In this document: positions 43,012-52,288 of the stretch, one piece after another
Layout of the letters: every line of letters starts with the position of its first letter
Position numbering within the stretch: position 1 is the stretch's first letter
NCBI RefSeq assembly: GCF_003598715.1
Contig: NZ_QZFU01000023.1
Span: forward strand, 372,001-436,000
Length of the DNA: 64,000 nt
Source: Nocardia panacis
GTDB lineage: Bacteria; Actinomycetota; Actinomycetes; Mycobacteriales; Mycobacteriaceae
Direction: 5' to 3'
Program-made: the position numbers and the translations under genes
Notes under the pieces: generated by a model
What the model was told of the DNA's origin: nothing
The model's input: only the letters and a program-made list of their open reading frames with translations
The model's database searches: none

Positions 43012-43370
43012 CGCGGACGCTCCAACTCGGCCAGGGCCTCCTGGACACTGATCTCCCCGCGCTGCAGGCGATCGACGACATCGGAGCCGGTGGGCTCCGG
43101 ATCGGTGTCGACGAAATCGAACAGTTCGGAGATCCGGTTCAACCGGGATTTGATCGTCGGGTAGCTGACCCCGAACATCCGCTCCATCTCCTTGATCGAC
43201 CCGTGCGAGCGCACGAACGCCGCGACGAACACCTGGTCCTCGACGCTGAGTCGAGCCAGCGGCGGCGGCTCGAACTGCCCCTCGATCGCGATACCACTGC
43301 CCGCGAGGCGAACCCGCTCGACTACGAACGACTGTCCGTGCGTCAAGTCCGTCAGCTCCTGCCACTCCAC
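43008..43370 (-). CDS. DUF2089-family helix-turn-helix protein
   Basis: 120 residues. FVAAFVRSHGSIKEMERMFG and VSYPTIKSRLNRI (residues 48-80) form the helix-turn-helix characteristic of DUF2089; the C-terminal QRGEISVQEALAELE resembles the SHOCT module of its partner. Likely a DNA-binding regulator of its own operon. GGGAGCC precedes the GTG. First gene of a four-gene row with a clear AT-rich promoter. Confidence 0.85.
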   Translation of the reverse strand: MEWQELTDLTHGQSFVVERVRLAGSGIAIEGQFEPPPLARLSVEDQVFVAAFVRSHGSIKEMERMFGVSYPTIKSRLNRISELFDFVDTDPEPTGSDVVDRLQRGEISVQEALAELERPR

Positions 43371-43401
43371 GCTCGGCTCCCTTCGGTCGATGACATCTTT
43401 A

Positions 43402-43430
43402 TTTCTACCTTGAATTTCTTAATATCTCAA
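43402..43430 (-). promoter_or_regulatory. promoter of the DUF2089 operon
   Basis: On the minus strand TTGAGA (43430-43425), a 17-base spacer and TAGAAA (43407-43402) stand out in a markedly AT-rich patch, 32 bases before the GTG start. This is one of the best promoter matches in the window. Confidence 0.65.
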
Positions 43431-43483
43431 CGGGTCAGGATTAATTTTCTGAATGCCCTGGCTGCGTGAGCCGCAGACACGAA

Positions 43484-43515
43484 CGCCCGCGCACGGCATG
43501 CCGTGCGCGGGCGTC
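43484..43515 (-). terminator. perfect 32-base palindrome, terminator
   Basis: Sixteen-base arms (ACGCCCGCGCACGGCA and its complement) with no spacer lie 39 bases downstream of the TIGR03086 gene. As RNA it forms a very stable hairpin. Confidence 0.7.
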
Positions 43516-43554
43516 GGTGCATCCTGCCGCTTCGACAGGGGCGATCTGTTCGAA

Positions 43555-44100
43555 CTAGAACGGCCAAGCCGGATTGCGACCGAACCAAGCGGCGAGCCGG
43601 TCATAGACCGGCGCATCGGCGGCGACCGGGACTTCGGGGCCGAATCCCATACCCGCACCTCGATATTCGGGCAGCAGGGCAGTTCGAGCCCAGGCGAGGG
43701 AATGCTCGGCCAATGCCGGGTCGAGCGGGGTGGGCTGGTTGGTGGCGCGGGCCAAGTCCCAAGAGTGCGCGGTCAGTTCGGCGATCTGCTGGTCCAGGCT
43801 CGAGCGCAGGGGGCCGTCGAGGTCGGCGGCACGCCAGACCGGAAGCAGCGGCGCACTGGCGGCGGCGTAATCGGCGGACCAGTCGGGACCGAGCGGATCG
43901 GCGGGTTCCTGCCAGTCCGGCCTTTCGCCGCGGGCCGAGACCAGGAAGTTCCGCAGATCCAGACCGATGACGTGTTGGGCGAGGGCGCGCACATCCCAGT
44001 CGGCACACGGCGTCGGCAGGTCCGCTTGCTCCGGGCGGATATCGGCGATGACGGTGCCCAACTGATCCACGGCGCGTCCGAGAAGTTCGATGGTGTCCAC
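43555..44100 (-). CDS. TIGR03086-family (DinB-like) metal-binding protein
   Basis: 181 residues of the four-helix DinB/mycothiol-dependent maleylpyruvate isomerase-like fold. LPTPCADWDVRALAQHVIG carries the first metal His, and ELTAHSWDLARATN the second. Family proteins bind zinc or nickel and often use mycothiol; the specific reaction is not known. GTG 44100 was taken because the family starts near this point. Single gene with its own terminator. Confidence 0.85.
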   Translation of the reverse strand: MDTIELLGRAVDQLGTVIADIRPEQADLPTPCADWDVRALAQHVIGLDLRNFLVSARGERPDWQEPADPLGPDWSADYAAASAPLLPVWRAADLDGPLRSSLDQQIAELTAHSWDLARATNQPTPLDPALAEHSLAWARTALLPEYRGAGMGFGPEVPVAADAPVYDRLAAWFGRNPAWPF

Positions 44101-44312
44101 GGACCTGGATTCTGCCCCGATTCGGCGAGCCCGACCTCGGGTCGACACTCCGGGCGTGGCGAGTCCGGATGATGGCCGATCGGCGCGGCCACGTGCCAAG
44201 GTGGTGAGGCGGACCCGGCGACGAATAGGCCCGGCGCGGTGGCGGAAGATGATGAGGAACAAGACCGGGTCGGCGCGGCCGATCGGAATCCGGTGCGAGC
44301 GAGGGGATATCG

Positions 44313-46166
44313 GTGGAATCAGGTACCGAGGCAGGCGGTTCGCTGCCGGAGATCATTGCCGCGCAGGGACCGCTGCCCGCGGACCTGGTGCGACAACTGG
44401 CCGTCGACCTCGCGCGCAAGCTGGCCCGGCTGCACGCCGCCCGCCGATCGCACGGCGCGATCACCCCCACCGCCATCCGCATCACCCCTTCCTCCGCCGA
44501 ATTGCGCACGGCCGCCGCGTCCACCGCCGACGCCGCGGGCTACCTCTCCCCCGAGGCCGCCGCAGGCGGCCTGGTCGGTCCGCCCGCCGATGTCTACGGA
44601 CTCGCCGCATCGCTCGTCTATGCCGCGACGGGCAACGGGCCATTCGGCAATGGCGCACCGATCGAGTTGCTGCATCGGGTTCTCGAAGCCGAACCGGATC
44701 TGCGCGCCGTCCCGGAACCGCTGCGCGAACTGCTGCGCGAGTGTCTGGCGAAGGATCCCGACGCCCGCCCGCTGGCCGCTCAGCTGGTCGTTCGTCTCGA
44801 TCCCCCGATTCCGCAGACCGTCCGGATGGCGACGGTCGCGACCGCGGAGCCCGCCACACCGGTCACTCCCGAATCATCGCCCACCGAATCCCTTCGGCCC
44901 GTGGAGATTCCACCCTCCCAAGCCCCCACCGAACCGTATCGACTCCAACCCACCCCGACGCGAACCCCTGGCGGCCAACCGGTTTCGCAGCCCTACGGCC
45001 CCGCCCTCGGCAGCGCGACGCCGCAACAGTGGGATCAGCGCACGGCCGGGCTGCGGCCGGGACCGCGGGGATTACCGCCGCACCCCGGCAAACCGCCCGT
45101 ATTGTCCCGCAAAGCGCGCAAGATGCTGCCGTTCCTGGTGGCCGGATGCGCCCTGGTGATGGCGCTGATCATCCTCGGCGTCCTGGTGGCGTTCTCGTCG
45201 AGCGGATCGCGAGACAGCAAGGACCGCAACGCATCCGGCCCGTCCATCGGCATCAGCACCCAGAGCGGGCCGCCCAGGGTGTATACCGCCGATGTCGGCA
45301 GTATCGCGGTGGGGCGGGATGCGCGCTGGGTGTTCGCGGCCAATCGCAAGGACAAGGCCGTCTCGGTCATCGATGCGGAGTCCACCAAGTTGGCCGCGAC
45401 CGTGCCGACACCGGGCACACCGTACGCGCTGGCGGTCGCACCGGACGGCGCCTACGTCTACGTCGTGACCGATGGCGCGTTGGCCGCCATCGCCACGACG
45501 AGCAATAGCGTTGTCCGGCAGACGGTTCGGGAGGGTCACGCGTCGGGACAGACCATCGCGGTCGCGCCGGACGGGCGCAAACTGTACGTGGCCAATGGCA
45601 CGAAACCGACTGTCACGGTGTACGACACCCAGACCCTGGCCCCGCTGAACACCGTCTCCTTCGGCGCGAGCGACCTGCAAGGCGTCAAACTGCTCGTCGT
45701 CTCCCCCGATGGCCGACGCGTCTATGTCGGTGACCCGCACGGGGTTTCGGTGGTCGACACCGCGACCGACACGGTGATCGCGCATATCGCCCGCGAGCAG
45801 CAGCCCACGCGCCTGGCGGTGAGTCCCGACAATCGCTTCCTGTATCTGCCGCGCCCCGGCGAGGGTCTGGACCTGGTGGACACCGCGACCAACGCGGTCG
45901 TCAGTACGGTGAACTTCCGGGTGTCCGGCGCGGCGCTCGCGGTCGCGCCGAGCGGCAAGTACGTCTTCGCCGTCGGCATGAAGGATCCCACCAGCAGTGT
46001 GGTCGAGGTGATCGATACGACCAGCCGCACCGTCGTCGACGCCATCCCGGCCCCGAACGGTTTCGAACCGGTGCTCGCCATCTCCGCCGACGGCCGCAAG
46101 CTCTACCTGGCCGCCACCATCGGCGGCAATGAGCTCACCGTCCTGGATATCGCCCGCTACGCCTGA
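44313..46166 (+). CDS. pseudokinase - transmembrane - beta-propeller protein
   Basis: 617 residues. Residues 20-160 look like the C-lobe of a Ser/Thr kinase: HGAITPTAI stands where HRDLKPxNI should be (catalytic Asp and Lys lost), YLSPE matches the APE motif, PPADVYGLAASL helix F, and KDPDARP the C-lobe Arg. The ATP-binding N-lobe and DFG are absent. A Pro-rich linker (165-265), a membrane helix (272-294) and an extracellular YVTN-type beta-propeller (about 317-617, repeats such as VAPDGRKLYVANG) follow. GAGGGG precedes the GTG. Role unknown; probably a scaffold or receptor. Confidence 0.82.
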   Translation: MESGTEAGGSLPEIIAAQGPLPADLVRQLAVDLARKLARLHAARRSHGAITPTAIRITPSSAELRTAAASTADAAGYLSPEAAAGGLVGPPADVYGLAASLVYAATGNGPFGNGAPIELLHRVLEAEPDLRAVPEPLRELLRECLAKDPDARPLAAQLVVRLDPPIPQTVRMATVATAEPATPVTPESSPTESLRPVEIPPSQAPTEPYRLQPTPTRTPGGQPVSQPYGPALGSATPQQWDQRTAGLRPGPRGLPPHPGKPPVLSRKARKMLPFLVAGCALVMALIILGVLVAFSSSGSRDSKDRNASGPSIGISTQSGPPRVYTADVGSIAVGRDARWVFAANRKDKAVSVIDAESTKLAATVPTPGTPYALAVAPDGAYVYVVTDGALAAIATTSNSVVRQTVREGHASGQTIAVAPDGRKLYVANGTKPTVTVYDTQTLAPLNTVSFGASDLQGVKLLVVSPDGRRVYVGDPHGVSVVDTATDTVIAHIAREQQPTRLAVSPDNRFLYLPRPGEGLDLVDTATNAVVSTVNFRVSGAALAVAPSGKYVFAVGMKDPTSSVVEVIDTTSRTVVDAIPAPNGFEPVLAISADGRKLYLAATIGGNELTVLDIARYA

Positions 46167-46197
46167 CCCATCGGACTTTTGCTCGCATAACCCATTT

Positions 46198-46233
46198 CTT
46201 GCTCATTTGAGCAAGGCGCGGTAAGTTTTGCTC
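46198..46233 (+). promoter_or_regulatory. promoter and operator of the tetR-VC0807 operon
   Basis: TTGCTC (46199-46204), a 17-base spacer and TAAGTT (46222-46227) precede ATG 46234 by six bases, fitting leaderless expression. The -35 lies in the palindrome CTTGCTCA-TT-TGAGCAAG (46198-46215), and the half-site TTGCTC recurs at 46228 and, as TTGCTCG, near 46180. Likely autorepression by the TetR protein. Confidence 0.65.
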
Positions 46234-46881
46234 ATGCAAGCAAAAGACAGGTCGCGCAAGCAGGAGGAGCGCACCTTCACCGAGAACGCCCGCCGCGCCC
46301 AGATCGTGGACGCGGCCATCGAGGTGGTCGCCGAGCACGGATATCCGAACACCTCCTTCGCGAAGATCGCCAAGCAGGCGGGCCTGAGCAGCACCGGCAT
46401 GATCTCCTACCACTTCAATGGCAAGAACGACCTGATTCGCGCGGTCACCGCCGAAATCGTCCGCGTCGCCTCGGAATTCGTCACCGCCGAACTGGATGCC
46501 GAGGCCGGGCGCGCAGCGCGACTGCGCGCCTACTTCGCCGCCAATCTCGCACTGCTGGACAAATATCCGCATCACCAGCGCGCGCTGTCCAGCATTGTCG
46601 CCAATGCGGGCGCCGAGGATCCGCAACTGTTCGGCCTGCTCGACAAACTGGCCGAATTCGCCGCCACCCAGGAGCAGTGGCTGCGGGACGGCCAGCGGAC
46701 CGGCGAGTTCCGCGACTTCGACGTGCCCACGATGGTGTTGGCCATCCGGGGAGCGCGCGACGCCGCCATCGCCCGCGCCATCGCCGATCCGAATTTCGAC
46801 ACCGCGGCCTGCGCCCGCGAACTGGCCGACACCTTCGACATCGCCACCCGCCAAACCACCGCGACGGAGCCGAAATCATGA
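46234..46881 (+). CDS. TetR-family regulator
   Basis: 215 residues. Helix-turn-helix at residues 15-65 (VVAEHGYPNTSFAKIAKQAG, LSSTGMISYHFNGKNDLI), with a TetR_C ligand domain. It is followed, with an ATGA overlap, by a VC0807-type membrane protein gene. It presumably represses this pair through the palindrome overlapping its own promoter. The ligand is unknown. Confidence 0.88.
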   Translation: MQAKDRSRKQEERTFTENARRAQIVDAAIEVVAEHGYPNTSFAKIAKQAGLSSTGMISYHFNGKNDLIRAVTAEIVRVASEFVTAELDAEAGRAARLRAYFAANLALLDKYPHHQRALSSIVANAGAEDPQLFGLLDKLAEFAATQEQWLRDGQRTGEFRDFDVPTMVLAIRGARDAAIARAIADPNFDTAACARELADTFDIATRQTTATEPKS

Positions 46882-47540
46882 TCCCCCAGGCCGTTTCCGC
46901 GCCGAGCACACCCGCCGAGCGCCGCGCCGCCCTGCGCCGCCACTTCGCCCGACAGCTCCTGCTCGAAGTGGCGCTGCCCCTGGGCGGCTACTACGCGCTG
47001 CGCGCGGCTGGCGCGCATCCGCTGCTCGCCCTGCTGGCCCCCGCCCTGATCACGGTGCCATTCCTGATCCATGGCGCGGTGCGGCAGCGCAGGCTCGACA
47101 TGGTGGCGCTGTGCACGCTCACCCTCATCACCCTCGGCGCGGTGATGTCGCTGATCACCGGCGATGCCCGCACGCTGCTGGTGCGCGACAGCTGGCTGTT
47201 CGGCGCGCTCGGCGCGTGGATCCTGCTCACGCTATGGACCCGGCGGCCCTTCATGCGGATCACCGCGCAGGCGATCGTCACCGCGAAGATCGGCGAGGCG
47301 GGCTATCGACAGTGGGATGCGCGCTGGGACACCGACTCTCGCTTCCGCCACCACCTGCGCCTGCTGACCGCCGTCTGGGGAGTCACCTTCCTCGTCGACG
47401 CGGTGGTGCGCATCGCGCTGGCCTACACCCTGCCGGTCGATTCGGTGCCGCTGGTCAGCACCGTGCAGTGGCTGGTCGTCCTCGGCGGGCTGATCTTCTT
47501 CCAGAACGCCTATGTCACGAAGCACGGGTTGAAGGTCTGA
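46878..47540 (+). CDS. VC0807-family membrane protein
   Basis: 220-residue protein with about six hydrophobic helices (residues 28-130 and 160-215). RDSWLFGALGAWILLTLWTRRPFM and the pattern around it resemble the VC0807 family, whose function is not established. Coupled to the upstream tetR gene, it may help handle a lipophilic compound. The 3' end overlaps convergent xdhC by 26 bases. Confidence 0.75.
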   Translation: MIPQAVSAPSTPAERRAALRRHFARQLLLEVALPLGGYYALRAAGAHPLLALLAPALITVPFLIHGAVRQRRLDMVALCTLTLITLGAVMSLITGDARTLLVRDSWLFGALGAWILLTLWTRRPFMRITAQAIVTAKIGEAGYRQWDARWDTDSRFRHHLRLLTAVWGVTFLVDAVVRIALAYTLPVDSVPLVSTVQWLVVLGGLIFFQNAYVTKHGLKV

Positions 47541-48600
47541 AGACGTCCGGATCGTGGTGGATGGGAATGTCCACACCGCTGAGCGAGCGCCCGGAGCCGC
47601 CGCGCCGCACCGCCACGATCTCGGCGGCGACGGCGACGGCCGTCTCCTCGGCGGTGCGGCCACCGAGATCGAGTCCGATCGGCGAACGCAGCCGCGCCAG
47701 TTCACTTTCCGACAGTCCGGCCGCACGCAACCGGAGCAGTCGATCCGCGTGGGTGCGTCGCGAACCCATCGCACCAACGTAGGCCACCGGAAGTCGCAGC
47801 GCCGCTTCCAACAGCGGCACATCGAATTTCGGGTCGTGGGTGAGCACGCACAGCACGGTCCGCGCGTCCACCGCCGTCGCCGCGAGATAGCGATGCGGCC
47901 AATCCACCACCACCTCATCGGCCTCGGGAAACCGCGCCGCCGTGGCGAATACCGCGCGAGCATCGCAGACGGTCACCCGATAGCCGAGGAACTTCCCGAT
48001 TCGCACCACCGCGGCGGCGAAATCCACGGCGCCGAAAACGAGCAAACGTGGTGGCGCGACGCGCGACTCCACGAAAACCGTGCGCAACTGCGGATCGCAC
48101 CCCACCACCCGCACTCCGGTCGCGCCCAGTTCGAGCGCCACCCGCGCTTCGGCGATCACCTCGGCGCCGAATTCGGCGCCGACACACCACGACTCCCCCA
48201 ACGCCATGGCCGCACCGGTCGCGAGATCGCGCACCAGGGTCACCGCCTCCTGCGCCCGCAGCGCCGCGTCGAAAACCACACGCGCGGCCGCCCGCACCGG
48301 TTGCACGAACACCTCGAGCGAACCGCCGCAGGTCAATCCGACCGCGAAACCGTCCTCCCCGCTGTACCCGAACCGCTCCCGCAGCGGCGCCCCGCTGCGC
48401 AACACCTCCCGACACAGCTCGTACACCGCGCCTTCCACACATCCACCGGAAAGGCTCCCGATGACGGCGCCCGCCGAATCCACCGCCATCGCCGCCCCCA
48501 CCGGACGCGGCGCGCTGCCGCGCACGCCGATCACCGAGGCCAGCGCATACTCCCGCCCCGCCGCATGCCATTGCCGCAGCCCGTTCGCGATATCCCACAT
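47515..48600 (-). CDS. xdhC: XdhC-family molybdenum-cofactor maturation protein
   Basis: 361 residues. The N-terminal XdhC/CoxI part includes ALASVIGVRGSAPRPVGAAMAV and GSLSGGCVEGAVYEL (Cys important in family). The C-terminal Rossmann part includes LLVFGAVDFAAAVVRIGKFL, CVLTHDPKFD and YVGAMGSRRTHADRL. It loads sulfurated molybdenum cofactor into xanthine dehydrogenase. It lies eight bases after the molybdenum subunit gene, last in the operon. Confidence 0.92.
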   Translation of the reverse strand: MWDIANGLRQWHAAGREYALASVIGVRGSAPRPVGAAMAVDSAGAVIGSLSGGCVEGAVYELCREVLRSGAPLRERFGYSGEDGFAVGLTCGGSLEVFVQPVRAAARVVFDAALRAQEAVTLVRDLATGAAMALGESWCVGAEFGAEVIAEARVALELGATGVRVVGCDPQLRTVFVESRVAPPRLLVFGAVDFAAAVVRIGKFLGYRVTVCDARAVFATAARFPEADEVVVDWPHRYLAATAVDARTVLCVLTHDPKFDVPLLEAALRLPVAYVGAMGSRRTHADRLLRLRAAGLSESELARLRSPIGLDLGGRTAEETAVAVAAEIVAVRRGGSGRSLSGVDIPIHHDPDVFRPSTRAS

Positions 48601-48608
48601 GCCATCCC

Positions 48609-50936
48609 CTAGGTCGCCCGAATGATGTCGTCGGGTCGGACCGGTACCCGGGTGATACGCCCGGTTCCGCCCGCTCGACGACACGCGTCGCGAATGGCCG
48701 CGACAATGGCGGGTGTCGAGGACAGGGTCGGTGGTTCGCCCGCGCCGCGCAGACCGTAAGGCGCTCGCGGGTCCGGGTTTTCGAGGATCTCGAGCCGCTG
48801 CGGCGGCGTATCGAGAATCGTCGGGATCAGATAGTCGGTGAAGGACGGGTTGCGCACCTTCCCGTCGCGCACCTGGATCTCCTCCATGACCGCCAGACCG
48901 AGCCCCTGGATCGCGCCGCCGTGAATCTGCCCCTCCAGGGCGACCCGGTGCATGACCCGCCCCACATCCTGCACCGCGTCCAGGGCAACGACTTTCACCA
49001 AGCCCAACTCGGTGTCCACATCCACCACGGCCCGATGCACGCACAGCGCCAGTTGGGTGTGGCTGTCGCCCTGACCGGTGACCGGATCCATGGGCGTGGT
49101 CGGCCGATGCCGGAATTCCCTTGTCTCCTCCAGGAAATCCTCGCCGAGCAGGTCCGCCACGGCGACCAGCACCGCACCGGAGTGTGCGACGATCTTGCCG
49201 CCGACCACCGAATCCGCCGAAAGGCCCTGCGCGGCCGCCCTTTCCAACAGCCGATCGCGCACCGCCACGCAGGCTGCTCGCACCGCGCCACCGGTCATGT
49301 AGGTCTGTCGCGAGGCCGAGGAGGAGCCCGCGTCGCCCACCGCGTTGTCGGCCGGATGCATATCGACCCGCTCGATGCCGAGTTCGGTGCGCGCGATCTG
49401 CGCCTGCACCGTCACCAGGCCCTGACCCACCTCGGCCGCCGCCGTATGCACCAGCGCGACCGGTTCGCCGCCGATGACCTCGAGTCGCACCCTGGCGGTC
49501 GAATAGTCGTCGGAACCCTCGGAGAAGCAGATGTTCTTGAGGCCGACCCCGTAGCCGATACCGCGCCGCACGCCTTCGCCATGCGTGGTCTGCGAGACGC
49601 CGCCGGGCAGATTGCGAATATCACCGGAGTCCAAAGGATCCGGTAGCGCGAGTGCCGCCGCGCGATCCAGCATCGACGCCAGTGGCGCGGGCGCGTGCAG
49701 CACCTGGCCGGTGGCCAGTCGCGACCCCTGCGCCACGGCGTTGATCTGCCGCACCCGGACCGGGTCGAGCGAAAGCGCCCGCGCCACCAGATCCATCATC
49801 GACTCGTGCGCGAAACACGCCTGCACCGCGCCGAATCCGCGCATCGCCCCGCACGGCGGGTTGTTGGTGTAAACGCCGTAGACGTCGATCTCCAGATTGG
49901 GAATCTCGTACGGACCCACCGCGAGCGAGGCGGCGTTGCCCACGACATTGGGGGTCGAGGAGGTGTAGGCACCACCGTCGAGCACGGTGCGCACCTTGGC
50001 GTAGACGATCTTTCCGGCTCTGGTCGCCCCGTATTCGTAGTGCAGCAGCGCCGGATGACGGTGCACGTGACCGAAGAACGATTCCGCGCGGCCGTACACC
50101 ATTTTGATCGGCTTGCCGGTGCGCAGCGCCAACATGCCCGCATGGATCTGCATGGACAGATCCTCGCGACCGCCGAAGGCCCCGCCGACGCCCGCGAGGG
50201 TCATCCGGATCCGTTCCGGCGCGAGTCCGAGGCTCGGCGCGATCTGGGCCAGATCATTGTGAATCCACTGGGTGGCGACATAGAAGTCGAGTCCGCCGTC
50301 TTCGGCGGGAACCACCAGGCCCGACTCGGGACCGAGGAAGGCCTGATCCTGAATGCCCACCGAATAATCCTCGGACACAACGACATCGGCGAGCGCGCGA
50401 GCGGCCGCGACATCCCCGACCCGAACCGGCTGATGCCGCACGATCCCGCCGCGCTCCTGCACCCGGTGCCGGTCCGGATCCCGCAGTACCACTAGCGGAT
50501 CGGTAATCGGTTCCAGCACCTCCCATTCGACGGCGATGGCGGCCGCGGCACGGCGCGCGATCTCCGGATGATCGGCCGCGACCACCGCGATCGGCTCGCC
50601 ATGGTGGCGCACCTCGCCCATGGCCAGCACGGGTTGATCGGGCACCCGGTCCAGTCCGTACAGCTTGCGGCCCGGCACATCCTCGTGGGTGAGCGCCGCG
50701 CGCACGCCGGATATGGCCAGCGCGGGTCCGAGGTCGATCCGAACGATCCGGGCGCGCGGATGCGGGCTGCGCAGCGTCGCGCCCCACAGCATTCCGTCCA
50801 GCCAGAGGTCGGAGGCATAGGCGAATTCGCCCTTCACCTTCAGCGCGCCGTCCGGACGCGCCGGGCTCGCGCCGATGCCGTCGCGTCCGGGGGCCGCGAC
50901 CGCGCCGGGGAATCGGGTGGTCCTGGTCTCGGTCAT
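48609..50936 (-). CDS. xanthine dehydrogenase, molybdenum-cofactor subunit
   Basis: 775-residue large subunit of a three-subunit xanthine dehydrogenase. GVGGAFGGREDLSMQ and PPCGAMRGFGAVQACFAHE contact the pterin; HTAAAEVGQGLVTVQAQIA is the second family motif; the catalytic Glu is in YGLRGAGEPP near the C terminus. Oxidises hypoxanthine and xanthine to urate with water as oxygen source. ATGA overlap with the upstream deaminase gene. Confidence 0.92.
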   Translation of the reverse strand: MTETRTTRFPGAVAAPGRDGIGASPARPDGALKVKGEFAYASDLWLDGMLWGATLRSPHPRARIVRIDLGPALAISGVRAALTHEDVPGRKLYGLDRVPDQPVLAMGEVRHHGEPIAVVAADHPEIARRAAAAIAVEWEVLEPITDPLVVLRDPDRHRVQERGGIVRHQPVRVGDVAAARALADVVVSEDYSVGIQDQAFLGPESGLVVPAEDGGLDFYVATQWIHNDLAQIAPSLGLAPERIRMTLAGVGGAFGGREDLSMQIHAGMLALRTGKPIKMVYGRAESFFGHVHRHPALLHYEYGATRAGKIVYAKVRTVLDGGAYTSSTPNVVGNAASLAVGPYEIPNLEIDVYGVYTNNPPCGAMRGFGAVQACFAHESMMDLVARALSLDPVRVRQINAVAQGSRLATGQVLHAPAPLASMLDRAAALALPDPLDSGDIRNLPGGVSQTTHGEGVRRGIGYGVGLKNICFSEGSDDYSTARVRLEVIGGEPVALVHTAAAEVGQGLVTVQAQIARTELGIERVDMHPADNAVGDAGSSSASRQTYMTGGAVRAACVAVRDRLLERAAAQGLSADSVVGGKIVAHSGAVLVAVADLLGEDFLEETREFRHRPTTPMDPVTGQGDSHTQLALCVHRAVVDVDTELGLVKVVALDAVQDVGRVMHRVALEGQIHGGAIQGLGLAVMEEIQVRDGKVRNPSFTDYLIPTILDTPPQRLEILENPDPRAPYGLRGAGEPPTLSSTPAIVAAIRDACRRAGGTGRITRVPVRPDDIIRAT

Positions 50937-52288
50937 CGCCCCTCCTGCTCGAATCGCCGCAGCCGCCGGTGCGCCAACGCGCCCGCTCGACCGACCACAT
51001 CCTGTGCCGCCGTCCGCAATTCGCCGTCGGCCACCACGGTCCGCCCGCCGACCAGCAGTCGAACCAGCGGCGGTCGCGGTCCGAAGACCAGCGCGCACAC
51101 CGGATCCGCCACCGCCGCGCGGAAGCCGTCCACCCGCCACACCGCGATATCGGCCAGCTTGCCGGGTTCCAGGGTGCCGATCTCGCGCTCGCGCCCCAGG
51201 TTTCGGGCACCGCCCACCGTCGCCAACTCGAGCGCCTGTCGCGCGGTGAGCGCCCGAGGTCCGCGCACCGCCCGCTGGAACAGCAGGGCTTGGCGCATTT
51301 CCCCGGCGAGCGAGGTCAATTCGCTGGAGGCCGCGCCGTCCACTCCCAGCCCGATCGTGGCGCCCGCCGCCAAAAGATCTGTCACCCGGGCGATTCCGGC
51401 GCCCAGGCGGGCATTGGAACTGGGGCAGTGTGCGATTCCGGTGCCGGTCTCGGCGATGCGGCGAATATCGGTGTCGCGCAGGTGCACCGCGTGCGCGAGC
51501 CACACATCGGGACCGAGCCAACCCAGTTTGTCCGCGTATTCCACCGGGGTACAGCCCATTTGCGCGCGGCAGTGCTCCTCTTCGTCCAGTGTCTCGGCCA
51601 GATGGGTGTGCAGTCGGACACCGCTGCGGCGGGCCAACGCGGCCGATTCGATCATCAGGTCGGCGGTCACCGAGAACGGCGAGCACGGTGCGACGGCCAC
51701 CCGCAGCATGGATTCGAAGGACGGATCGTGGTACTCCGCAATGGTTTCCAAGGTGCGGGTCAGGACCTCCTCCCGGTCCTCCACCACTTCGTCGGGCGGC
51801 AGTCCGCCCGCGCTGCGGCCCCGGTCCATCGAACCGCGACACGGATGGAAGCGCAGTCCGATCTCGCGCGCCGCGCGCACCTCGGCCGCGAACAGGTCGC
51901 CACGCCCCTTCGGGAACAGGTAGAGGTGGTCGCTACTGGTGGTGCAGCCGCTGAGGGCGAGCCAACCCAATCCCGCCGCGGCGGTGTCGTGGACGATCTC
52001 GGCGTCCATCCGCGCCCACAGGCGGTAGAGGCCGGTCAACCATTCGAACAGGGAGGCGTCTTGATACAGGCCCTGGGTCGCCCACTGGTACAGGTGGTGG
52101 TGGGTGTTGACCAAACCGGGCGTCACCAGGCAGCCGGTGGCGTCGAGGCGGCGCGCGGCCGGGAGGTCGGGGCCGGGTCCCGCACCCAGCGCCGCGATCC
52201 GACCGTTCTCGATGACGAGATGACCGGAGGCGATCTCCGGACCGGCGACCGGGGTGAGATAGGCGTGCTCGATGATCAGCGCGGTCAC
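50933..52288 (-). CDS. 8-oxoguanine deaminase-type amidohydrolase
   Basis: 451-residue cytosolic metal-dependent deaminase. VNTHHHLYQWATQG holds the HxH ligands near residue 65; CTTSSDHLYLFP, RLHTHLAETLDEE and AHCPSSNARLGAGI follow; the last metal ligand is Asp in LGVDGAAS. Sequence pattern and length fit 8-oxoguanine deaminases (8-oxoguanine to urate) better than atrazine-type hydrolases. Its position among xanthine dehydrogenase genes supports a purine substrate. GTGA overlap with the upstream gene. Confidence 0.85.
   Translation of the reverse strand: MTALIIEHAYLTPVAGPEIASGHLVIENGRIAALGAGPGPDLPAARRLDATGCLVTPGLVNTHHHLYQWATQGLYQDASLFEWLTGLYRLWARMDAEIVHDTAAAGLGWLALSGCTTSSDHLYLFPKGRGDLFAAEVRAAREIGLRFHPCRGSMDRGRSAGGLPPDEVVEDREEVLTRTLETIAEYHDPSFESMLRVAVAPCSPFSVTADLMIESAALARRSGVRLHTHLAETLDEEEHCRAQMGCTPVEYADKLGWLGPDVWLAHAVHLRDTDIRRIAETGTGIAHCPSSNARLGAGIARVTDLLAAGATIGLGVDGAASSELTSLAGEMRQALLFQRAVRGPRALTARQALELATVGGARNLGREREIGTLEPGKLADIAVWRVDGFRAAVADPVCALVFGPRPPLVRLLVGGRTVVADGELRTAAQDVVGRAGALAHRRLRRFEQEGR

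Noticed and set aside
46234..46881. This TetR regulator as BioQ, the partner of the bioB operators
   Set aside because: Its own promoter carries TTGCTCA-type palindromes, unlike the TGAAC-N3-GTTCA sites at bioB, so the specificity does not fit.
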